Shown here piece after piece: positions 1 through 12,300 of a stretch of DNA of 64,000 nucleotides. Made by a program: the position numbers and the translations under genes. Location: contig NC_135552.1 of NCBI RefSeq assembly GCF_964340395.1, forward strand, positions 26,590,681 to 26,654,680. Reading direction: 5' to 3'. The stretch comes from Glandiceps talaboti. Lineage: Eukaryota; Hemichordata; Enteropneusta; Spengelidae. The notes beneath the pieces are model-generated. The model saw only the letters and a list, made by a program, of their open reading frames with translations, had not been told where the DNA came from and ran no database searches. Position 1 is the first letter of the stretch; every line of letters starts with the position of its first letter.

Positions 1-141
1 ATATTATGTAAATATGTATATGTATTTATATGTGGGCACCATCTGATATTTGAATTTGGAAGATGAGCCATAACTTTATTATGTTCGATAATGAGGACAA
101 AGTCAATGAAGTTTTATTTCCTTCTCGTTGGTATTTACTAG

Positions 142-320
142 TGTTTCATATAACTCAACAGGAGGCGTTTTGACAACAACCGGTTACAAAACATCAACTG
201 TGTGCCTACCTGGTGAATTTCAATGTGGCAATGGTAATTGCATTGATGGAAGTGGAGATGACAGTTTGTTGTGCGACGGATTCAACGACTGTGGTGATTA
301 CTCTGATGAACGTAACTGTG
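142..320 (+). CDS. LDL-receptor class A module, exon upstream of the array
   Basis: After a short Thr-rich lead the exon reads [15 protein letters not shown], then [16 protein letters not shown]: the six cysteines and the acidic Cys-x-D-x-SDE calcium-binding signature of an LDLa repeat. It ends AAC TGT G followed by the donor GTGAGT (phase 1). The start is uncertain: the best pyrimidine tract precedes AG at 140-141 (start 142), but a CAG at 159-161 (start 162) would give the phase 1 entry used by most other exons here. Bases 1-141 show nothing recognisable and are probably intron. LDLa repeats precede the F5/8C domain in SCO-spondin, which fits this position. Confidence 0.85.
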
Positions 321-3300
321 GTGAGTATAGTATACTTAATTTATGATACTTTCTGCCAAGATAAACAAATAATTTGCAAAATAGAATAGGTGTCTCCTTT
401 TAACTTTATCTTATAATACGCTATTGCAGGTACAACACCTTTGCCAAAAGTAACATATCCAGCAACATCGTCGTCGTCGTCCAAGCCAACGGTATTCACT
501 ACAATACCTACAACATCCGAACTACCAACAGTAACAATGTGTGAGTGGAGATATTTATATTGAAGCACTTTCCTTGGTTTACTAGATAAGGAATTACATT
601 GTACGGTATTTTGATATAAATAGAAATGAAAATGTTTGACTTTTGGAATTTGATTTAGAAATCTAGTCACTTTAAACACATTGTTAATATTGTCTTGTCT
701 TGTGATATAATTGATTTTATTCTAAATGTATAACAAAACAACTATCATCAATATGCGCTTTACTTACGTTTGACAATGTTGAAGTCCCTCAGGTCGAATT
801 GTGATTTAGATAACCTATACAGTTCAATAAATTAATCATACATAAGAAGTTATCAATCAGAATGTTAGATTTCGAAATCAAGTATACTATTTAGATTTTA
901 TCTTATTCATTTTTACAGGAGCTTATTAATGTGAGACATCTATTTTAACTCACATTCTTCACTTTTGTGTTATTTTGGAAAGAAATGTTTGCATATTTTA
1001 GAATTTCGTTATAGTTCGTAATATGGGTTCTAACTATATGTTATTATCTCTCATCACCAAGCCGCTTCTGTTTGTCGATTCTACCCCAACATGAGCCCAG
1101 TGGAACTGCCTTTGAAGGATGCTACTGCATCAAGCTTCATTGAAAATAAAGGACCCGAAAATATTCTGGAAGGAAACCCATGGACTGCAGATAGTTCTAC
1201 TGAAGATGTTTCCTGGTTACAACTGGAACTCAAATCACCAAGCGAAGTGGTTGAGGTGGAGACCGCTGGATTGGTTACAGACAATGGCAACGAGCTGGTA
1301 ACAGCTTACACCATTGATGTCTCTTCTGATGGTCAAACATACTATAGACTGAATGCGCAAGGGGAAACTGAGTTTATACAAGGCAAACTATTGTATCAAT
1401 TAATCGTAAAGACTCCTACCCATAAACAGGTAATCACTCACTGCATTTTACAACACATATAAGCTATTACATAAATTTTCATCCTTTCAACATTCTAACT
1501 ATCTTTAAAGAATGCATCGGTATCTATACCATTAAAAGTAAGTTCTTAGACTTTTTTTAAAATAAGAGTTTATAGAATACATCATAAGACCGGGCATTAG
1601 TTAAATGTTTGAGTATGAGTACACTGTGATAATCTATGTCAAACCAAAAAGTCGACCAGTCACACAAGTGATTAAAGGAAATAGTATTCTCCATTTATAA
1701 ATTATGTAAACGAAACTGCATACACAAGACGTAGTCTTTGTTTAATAGAACTACAACGATAAATAATTTCAAATACAATATTTCAACAATACCAATTATG
1801 ATTTAAAACCCTTTTATCAATAACCTAGATATTTCAAGGAAATCAAAATGCCATTACAACATTGAAAAATAAACTCAACATACCAGCATATATTGGACTG
1901 GCGAGATTCCTGGTCATAACACCACTTCACTACGTAAATGCAGCTACCATGTCAGTCACTGTGAGAGGATGTACACACGGTAAGAAGAATCTTCTCTCCC
2001 TGTCAGCAATAATGGTCATATAATCAATACTATACAATACTATAAATCCTATTAATGTATTTTCATAAATCAAACATAGAACGTAAACACACTCAAATAG
2101 ACATCGAAATAACGTTATGTAACATAACAAAATAAAGAATTACAAACAATTTAATGTCCGGGAAATATCGTCAACAATAATAAATGCACATGTAACAGAA
2201 ATTCTGTAAACAAATAAGTCATACATACAACTTTCACGTTAACAAAAACATCATTGACACTTTTCTTTGTACATATACAGAAATAGAAACATAGAGATGT
2301 CTTGACCTAAATATCACTGAGCTAGCAATGTACATTAACCTTTGTTTTTCTTCCAGCTGTTTCAACGACTGCCCCAGTAATTTCAACCTCTCAACCATTA
2401 GTATCGACTTCAAGTCCAATAACAAGCAGTGTTCCGATCATAACTACTACTTCACCTACCCTCTCTACATCAACACCAGTGCTGACGACGAGCCAAGCAC
2501 TTTTTACAACTGAAGAACAATATTCAACAACATCGCCGGTTGTGCCTACTACATCACCTGTGCCTTTAACCACTCTGCCCATTATTACTACGACGAGACC
2601 AATTGTCACCAGTGCTGTAAGCAGTACAACAGAAGTGGAATTGTCTACATCTGCTCCGCTTATTTCAACAACAGCACCAGCATTATCTACTACAGCACCA
2701 GTCACCACTTCAGCTGCTCTTCAAACTACAACACAAGCCCTATCCACATCATCTCCAATCATATCAACAACTGCACCAGTTATAACAACAAGTGCACCTG
2801 CTGTCACTACAAGTGTTCCCATCATCTCAACATCAGCACCTATTCCAACAACGGTAGGAGAGATTGGTACATCAGAACAACAGCTGTCGACCTCAGTGCC
2901 AGTGGTGTCAACTACATCTCCTCTAACCACCTCCATTGCCTGGCTGACTACAAGTGCACCCATTATGTCAACCTCAGTACCTTCTACAAGTGCTCCTATC
3001 TACTCAACATCAGTTCCAGCTGTGACTACAAGTCAACCAGCAAGCACGTCAGTGCCACTATCGACTACTTCTGCACCTGTGCCATCTACAACACTACCAT
3101 CTGTAACAACCCTGCCAACGGAAAGCACAAGCGTTGTCATCGAAACCACTGAAGCCTTACTTCAATCAACAACTCTTCCGGGTAAGTCTGGCCTACGTCT
3201 TTGCCATACGACACCTCCTTTAGTACAGCCATAGCAACTGATTCACGTGTTAAGGGCAGATTCTATGCATTAACATTTCACCATCAACACTATCATATAC

Positions 3301-6300
3301 ACTCATACACTTGCCACTTGAATTTGGCATTATTAGGGAGGCAACTTCAGTCTTCTTCCATCCTCCTGTTGACTGCAATAAATTTCAAAAAGGACGACTC
3401 CACTAGCTGATTTGTATATCAAGAAGTTACTTTAATAGCATAAGCAAACATTGAATAGTGCACATGATAACATATAGTTCAAACGAGTTTTAAGACTCCT
3501 GCCTTCGTCAACAATATTACTTGTGTCATATGTCTGTGGGATTTCATTAACATTTACTTACTCATTTTAATAGGCACATCACCACTGCCTGAACCTACTC
3601 ATCCACTGACTACAACAAGCAAGGCACCAGTAAGAACAACAGCTCCTATCACACCACCTTACTTTGAACATAGCACAGTGGCAAATGGTGAGTCTACATC
3701 GGTCAATTTCATTCCATAATCAAACAGGCTTACTTGTAAAGTTGTCATAAAGATTCCAGCAGATGCCATAAACGTGCAGCAAACATGACAGGCATTATTT
3801 GAAGTTGCTCAATAAAGTCATCTTACAAGACAATACAATACAATACAATACAATACAATACAATACAATACAATACAATACAATACAATACAATACAATA
3901 CAATACAATACAATGCAGATAGCTAAATGTTTAATAAACATTACGGTTCTATCATTTGTTGCTTGTTTACTTTCAATGTCACTTTCCTCTGCACTATCTA
4001 TTCAACATCTTACATTATGATACGTTCTGTTCACAGCTGTCTGTCACTTCTACCCCAACATGAGCCCAGTGGAACTGCCTTTGAAGGATGCTACTGCATC
4101 AAGCTTCATTGAAAATAAAGGACCCGGAAATGTTCTGGAAGGAAACGCATGGACTGCAGACAGTTCTACTGAAGATGTTTCCTGGTTACAACTGGAACTC
4201 AAATCACCAAGCGAAGTGGTTGAGGTGGAGACCACTGGATTGGTTACAGAAAATGGCAACGAGCTGGTAACAGCCTACACCATTGATGTCTCTTCTGATG
4301 GTCAGACATACTATAGACTGAATGCGCAAGGGGAAACTGAGTTTATACAAGGCAAACCATTGTACCAACTAATCGTAAAGACTCCTACCCATAAACAGGT
4401 AATCACTTACTGCATTTTACAACACATATAAGCTATTACATGAATTGTCATCCTTTCAACATTCTAACTTTCTTTAAAGAATGCATCGGTATCTATACCA
4501 TTAAAAGTAAGTTCTTGGACTTTTTTAAAATAAGAGTTTTTAGAATACATCATAAGACCGAGCATTAGTTAAATGTTTGAGTATGAGTATACTGTGATAC
4601 TTTATGTTAAACCAAAATATCGACCAGTTACAAAAGTGATTAAAGGAAATTGTATTCTCCTTTTATAAATTATGTAAACGAAACTGCATACACAAGACGT
4701 AGTCTTTGTTTAATAGAACTACAACGATAAATAATTTCAAATACAATATTTCAATAATACCAATTATGATTTAAAACCCTTTTATCAATAACCTAGATAT
4801 TTCAAGGAAATAAAAATGCCATTACAACATTGAAAAATAAACTCAACATACCAGCATATATTGGACTGGCGAGATTCCTGGTCATAACACCACTTCACTA
4901 CGTAAATGCAGCTACCATGTCAGTCACTGTGAGAGGATGTACACACGGTAAGAAGAATCTTCTCTCCCTGTCAGCAATAATGGTCATATAATCAATACTA
5001 TACAATACTATAAATCCTATTAATGTATTTTCATACATCAAACTTAGAACGTAAACACACTCAAATAGACATCGAAATAATGTTATGTAACACAACAAAA
5101 TAAACAATTACAAACAGTTTAATGTCCGGGAAATATCGTCAACAATAATAAATGCACATGTAACAGAAATTCTGTAAAAAAACAAGTAATACATACAACT
5201 TTCACGTTAACAAAAACATCATTGACACTTTCCTTTGTACATATACAGAAATGGAAACATAGAGATGTCTTGACCTAAACATCACTGAGCTAGCAATGTA
5301 CATTAACCTTTGTTTTTCTTCCAGCTATTTCGACGACTGCTCCAGTAAGTTCAACCTCTCAACCATTAGTATCAACTTCAAGTCCAATCACAAGCAGTGT
5401 TCCGATCATAACTACTACTTCACCTACCCTCTCTACATCAACACCAGTTCTGACAACGAGCCAAGCACTTTTTACAACTGAAGAACAATATTCAACAACA
5501 TCGCCGGTTGTGCCTACTACATCACCTGTGCCTTCAACCACTCTGCCCATTATTACTACGACGAGACCAATTGTCACCAGTGCTGTAAGCAGTACAACAG
5601 AAGTGGAATTGTCTACATCTGCTCCGCTTATTTCAACAACAGCACCAGTATTATCTACTACAGCACCAGTCACCACTTCAGCTGCTCTCCAAACTACAAC
5701 ACAAGCACTATCCACATCATCTCCAATCATATCAACAACTGCACCAGTTATAACAACAAGTGCACCTGCTGTCACTACAAGTGTTCCAATCATCTCAACA
5801 TCAGCACCTCTTCCAACAACGGTAGGAGAGATTGGTACATCAGAACAACAGCTGTCGACCTCAGTGCCAGTGGTTTCAACTACATCTCCTCTAACCACCT
5901 CCATTGCCAGGCTGACTACTAGTGCACCCATTATGTCAACATCAGTACCTTCTACAAGTGCTCCTATCTACTCAACATCAGTTCCAGCTGTGACTACAAG
6001 GCAACCAGCAAGCACGTCAGTGCCACTATCGACCACTTCTGCACCTGTGCCATCTACAACACTACCATCTGTAACAACCCTGCCAACGGAAAGCACAAGT
6101 GTTGTCATCGAAACCACTGAAGCCTTACTTCAATCAACAACTCTTCCGGGTAAGTCTGGCCTACATCTTTGCCATACGACACCTTCTTTAGTACAGCCAT
6201 ACCAACTGATTCACGTGTTAAGGGCAGATTCTATGATGTTAACGTTTCACCATCAACACTATCATATACACTCGTACACTTGCCACTTGAATTTGTAATT

Positions 6301-9300
6301 ATTAGGGAGGCAACTTCAGTCTTCCTCCATCCTTAATGTTGACTGCAATAAATTTCAAAAAGGACGACTGCACTAGCTGATTTGTATGGCAAGAATGTAC
6401 TTAGCATAAGCAAACATTGAATAGTGCACATGATAACATATAGTTCAAACGAGTTTTAAGACCTCCTCCCTTCGTCAACAATATTTCCTTGTGTCATATG
6501 TCTGTGGGATTTCATTAACATTTACTTACTCATTTGAATAGGCACATCACCACTACCTGAACCTACTCATCCACTGACTACAACAAGCAAGGCACCAGTA
6601 AGAACAACAGCTCCTATCACACCACCTTACTTTGAACATAGCACAGTGGCAAATGGTGAGTCTACATCGGTCAATTTCATTCCATAATCAAACAGACTCA
6701 ATTGTAAAGTTGTCATAATGATACCAGCAGATGCCATAAAATGCAGAAAACACAACAGGCATTATTTGAAGTTGTTCAGTAAAGTCACCTTACAATACAA
6801 TACAATACAATACAATACAATACAATACAATACAATACAATACAATACAATACAATACAAATAGCTAAATATTTAATAAACATTAGGGTCCAATCATTTG
6901 TTGCTTAATTACTTTCAATGTCATTTTCCTCTGCACTATCTATTTAACATCTTGCATTATGATACATTCTGTTCACAGCTGTCTGTCAATTCTACTCCAA
7001 CATGAGCCCAGTGGAACTGCCTTTGAAGGATGCTACTGCATCAAGCTTCATTGAAAATAAAGGACCCGAAAATGTTCTGGAAGGAAACGCATGGACTTCA
7101 GACAGTTCTACTGAAGATGTTTCCTGGTTACAACTGGAACTTAAATCACCAAGCGAAGTGGTTGAGGTGGAGACCGCTGGATTGGTCACAGAAAATGGCA
7201 ACGAGCTGGTAACAGCTTACACCATTGACGTATCTTCTGATGGTCAAACATACTATAGATTGAATGCGCAAGGGGAAACTGAGTTTATACAAGGCAAACC
7301 ATTGTACCAACTAATCGTAAAGACTCCTACCCATAAACAGGTAATCACTCACTGCATTGTACAACACATATAAGCTATTACATAAATTTTCATCCTTTCA
7401 ATATTCTAACTATCTTTAAAGAATGCATCGGTATCTATACCATTAAAAGTAAGTTCTTAGACTTTTTTTAAAATAAGAGTTTATAGAATACATCATAAGA
7501 CCGGGCATTAGTTAAATGTTTGAGTATGAGTACAAAGTGATAATCTATGTCAAACCAAAAAGTCGACCAGTCACACAAGTGATTAAAGGAAATTGTATTC
7601 TCCTTTTATAAATTATGTAAACGAAACTGCATACACAAGACTCAGTGTTTGTTTAATAGAACTACAACTATAAATAATTTCAAATACAACATTTCAATAA
7701 TACCAATTATGATTTAAAACCCTTTTATCAATAACCTAGATATTTCAAGGAAATCAAAATGCCATTACAACATTGAAAAATAAACTCAACATACCAGCAT
7801 ATATTGGACTGGCGAGATTCCTGGTCATAACACCACTTCACTACGTAAATGCAGCTACCATGTCAGTCACTGTGAGAGGATGTGCACACGGTAAGAAGAA
7901 TCTTCTCTCCCTGTCAGCAATAATGGTCATATAATCAATACTATACAATACTATAAATCCTATTAATGTATTTTCATACATCAAACTTAGAACGTAAACA
8001 CACTCAAATAGACATCGAAATAATGTTATGTAACACAACAAAATAAACAATTACAAACAATTTAATGTCCGGGAAATATCGTCAACAATAATAAATGCAC
8101 ATGTAACAGAAATTCTGTAAAAAAACAAGTCATACATACAACTTTCACGTTAACAAAAACATCATTGACACTTTCCTTTGTACATATACAGAAATAGAAA
8201 CATAGAGATGTCTTGACCTAAACATCACTTAGCTAGCAATGTACATTAACCTTTGTTTTTCTTCCAGCTATTTCAACGACTGCCCCAGTAATTTCAACCT
8301 CTCAACCATTAGTATCGACTTCAAGTCCAATCACAAGCAGTGTTCCGATCATAACTACTACTTCACCTACCCTCTCTACATCAACACCAGTTCTGACGAC
8401 GAGCCAAGCACTTTTTACAACTGAAGAACAATATTCAACAACATCGCCGGTTGTGCCCACTACATCACCCGTACTTTCAACCACTCTGCCCATTATTACT
8501 ACTACGAGACCAATTGTCACCAGTGCTGTAAGCAGTACAACAGAAGTGGAATTGTCTACATCTGCTCCGCTTATTTCAACAACAGCACCAGTATTATCTA
8601 CTACAGCACCTGTCACCACTTCAGCTGCTCTTCAAACTACAACACAAGCCCTATCCACATCATCTCCAATCATATCAACAACTACACCAGTTATAACAAC
8701 ACGTGCACCTGCTGTCACTACAAGTGTTCCCATCATCTCAACATCAGCACCTATTCCAACAACGGTAGGAGAGATTGGTACATCAGAACAACAGCTGTCG
8801 ACCTCAGTGCCTGTGGTGTCAACTACATCTCCTCTAACCACCTCCATTGCCAGGCTAACTACAAGTGCACCCATTATGTCAACCTCAGTACCTTCTACAA
8901 GTGCTCCTATCTACTCAACATCAGTTCCAGCTGTGACTACAAGTCAACCAGCAAGTACGTCAGTGCCACTATCGACCACTTCTGCACCTGTGCCATCTAC
9001 AACGCTACCATCTGTAACAACCCTGCCAACGGAAAGCACAAGTGTTGTCATCGAAACCACTGAAGCCTTACTTCAATCAACAACTCTTCCGGGTAAGTCT
9101 GGCCTACATCTTTGCCATACGACACCTCCTTTAGTACAGCCATACCAACTGATTCACGTGTTAAGGGCAGATTCTATGCATTAACATTTCACCATCAACA
9201 CTATCATATACACTCATACACTTGCCACTTGAATTTGGCATTATTAAGGAGGCAACTTCAGTCTTCCTCCATCCTTCTGTTGACTACAATACATTTCAAA

Positions 9301-12300
9301 AAGGACGACTCCACTAGCGGATTTGTATGTCAAGAACTTACTTTAATAACATAAGCAAACATTGAATAGTACACAGGATAACATGTAGTTCAAACGACTT
9401 TTAAGACTCCTCCCTTCGTCATGAATATTTCCTCTGTGTAATATGTCTGTGGGATTTCATTAACATTTACTTACCCATTTGAATAGGCACATCACCACTG
9501 CCTGAACCTACTCATCCACTGACTACAACAAGCAAGGCACCAGTAAGAACAACAGCTCCTATCACACCACCTTACTTTGAACATAGCACAGTGGCAAATG
9601 GTGAGTCTACATCGGTCAATTTCATAACATAATCAAACAGACTCACTTGTAAAGTTGTCATAAAGATTCCAGCAGATGCCATAAAAGTGCAGCAAACATG
9701 ACAGGCATTATTTGAAGTTGCTCAATAAAGTCACCTTACAATACAATACAATACAATACAATACAATACAATACAATACAATACAATACAATACAATATA
9801 ATACAATACAATACAGATAGATAAATATTTAATAAACATTACGGTTCTATCATTTGTTGCTTGTTAATTTCAATGTCACTTTCCTCTGCACTATCTATTC
9901 AACATCTTGCATTATGATACGTTCTGTTCACAGCTGTCTGTCAGTTCTACCCCAACATGAGCCCAGTGGAACTGCCTTTGAAGGATGCTACTGCATCAAG
10001 CTTCATTGAAAATAAAGGACCCGAAAATGTTCTGGAAGGAAACGCATGGACTGCAGACAGTTCTACTGAAGATGTTTCCTGGTTACAACTGGAACTCAAA
10101 TCACCAAGCGAAGTGGTTGAGGTGGAGACCACTGGATTGGTTACAGAAAATGGCAACGAGCTGGTAACAGCTTACACCATTGATGTCTCTTCTGATGGTG
10201 AAACATACTATAGACTGAATGCTCAAGAAGCAACCCAGCTACAACAGGGCAAACCATTACAGGAACTCATTAAAGACCCTGTTACCCCTGCTCAGGTACT
10301 CAAATGCTTATCATTCTCACATTTCGCTGTCTTCAATCATCTTATACTGAAAGATCCAACTCACATCTGTATAGGGCTTTCGAATTATGTAACAATGTTA
10401 ACCTCAGATGCTTTTAGATTATTTTAACCCATCAGACATACATGGACTTATGTTTAACTATCAAATACAAGTTAAAATATATCAAACTCTTAGTTCAGTA
10501 TCCATGCCATGCCCTCCACTGCCTTTGTATATCATTCTGAATCGTGCTGTCTTTCCTTTCTTCTTATCCAAGATCTTCACAGGTAATCAAGATGCAACCA
10601 CACCAAGGACAAACCAAGTCAGTGTCCCGGCATCTTTAGGACTTGTCAGGTTCCTGGTTATAGCCCCTCTCCAGTACGCCAGTTCTGCTACACTGTCAGT
10701 GACTGTCAGAGGATGCATGCAGGGTAAGAAAAGTTGATATCTCAGTAAAAACTAGTCTTTTTAAGTACCAATACACGAATGATGAACCATAGCTAGCTGC
10801 AACACTTGTCAATCCGTGGACACTACTTTGAATTACAGCAGCACTTAATCACACAAAGGTATATGCAATGGGCATCCGCAATAACATCTATGCAAAGGTG
10901 ATATGAACTCTCAACACCATATGGCATTAGACTAACAGGCATGTACCAACCCCAAGACCAACATTAGCAACACCAATGTGCATGTGCTTTCTACATCAGT
11001 ATACAAATGCACTACCCTTTGGCAGTGGATGATTTCCATAACATTTATTTACCTTTGCTCTTCTTCCAGCTGTTTCAACGACTGCCCCAGTAATTTCAAC
11101 CTCTCAACCATTAGTATCAACTTCAAGTCCAATCACAAGCAGTGTTCCGATCATAACTACTACTTCACCTGTCCTCTCTACATCAACACCAGTTCTGACA
11201 ACGAGCCAAGCACTTTTTACAACTGAAGAACAATATTCAACAACATCGCCGGTTGTGCCTACTACATCACCTGTGCCTTCAACCACTCTGCCCATTATTA
11301 CTACGACGAGACCAATTGTCACCAGTGCTGTAAGCAGTACAACAGAAGTGGAATTGTCTACATCTGCTCCGCTTATTTCAACAACAGCACCAGCATTATC
11401 TACTACAGCACCAGTCACCACTTCAGCTGCTCTTCAAACTACAACACAAGCCCTATCCACATCATCTCCAATCATATCAACAACTGCACCAGTTATAACA
11501 ACAAGTGCACCTGCTGTCACTACAAGTGTTCCCATCATCTCAACATCAGCACCTATTCCAACAACGGTAGGAGAGATTGGTACATCAGAACAACAGCTGT
11601 CGACCTCAGTGCCAGTGGTGTCAACTACATCTCCTCTAACCACCTCCATTGCCAGGCTGACTACAAGTGCACCCATTATGTCAACCTCAGTACCTTCTAC
11701 AAGTGCTCCTATCTACTCAACATCAGTTCCAGCTGTGACTACAAGTCAACCAGCAAGCACGTCAGTGCCACTATCGACCACTTCTGCACCTGTGCCATCT
11801 ACAACACTACCATCTGTAACAACCCTGCCAACGGAAAGCACAAGTGTTGTCATCGAAACCACTGAAGCCTTACTTCAATCAACAACTCTTCCGGGTAAGT
11901 CTGGCCTACATCTTTGCCATACGACACCTCCTTTAGTACAGCCATACCAACTGATTCACGTGTTAAGGGCAGATTCTATGATGTTAACGTTTCACCATCA
12001 ACACTATCATATACACTCGTACACTTGCCATTTGAATTTGTCATTATTAGGGCTGCAACTTCAGTCTTCCTCCTTTCCTCTGTTGACTACAATACATTTC
12101 AAAAAGGACGACTCCACTAGCTGATTTGTATGTCAAGAATTTACTTAGCATAAGCAAACATTGAATAGCGCACATGATAACATATAGTTCAAACGAGTTT
12201 TAAGACTCCTCCCTTCGTCAACAATATTACTTGTATCATATGTCTGTGGGATTTCATTAACATTTACTTACTCATTTGAATAGGCACATCACCACTGCCT

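Noticed and set aside
2328-2513. Plus-strand frames overlapping exon c in another register (Cys/Tyr/Asn-rich, ending PSTFYN).
   Set aside because: Shadow frame of exon c; it ignores the splice acceptor and stops within the exon.
2391-2963. Antisense open frames of about 80, 105 and 190 codons (Val/Gly/Asp-rich) recurring in every cassette.
   Set aside because: They are exact mirror frames of the Ser/Thr/Pro-rich exon c, whose codons leave few stops on the opposite strand; they recur only because the exon does.
10578-10583. TTCACAG as the acceptor of exon b.
   Set aside because: It would require phase 1, whereas exon a ends in phase 0; in phase 0 it runs into TAG. The upstream CCAAG with its pyrimidine tract restores the IFTGN discoidin core in frame.
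10408-10737. A 109-codon frame starting MLLDYFNP and repeated in the type B units.
   Set aside because: Only its second half (exon b) is supported; the first part is intron a-b read through the acceptor.
11895-12124. Extension of exon c into [13 protein letters not shown] and onward in many units.
   Set aside because: This is read-through of the GTAAGT donor into intron c-d; the supported exon ends at the G before the donor.
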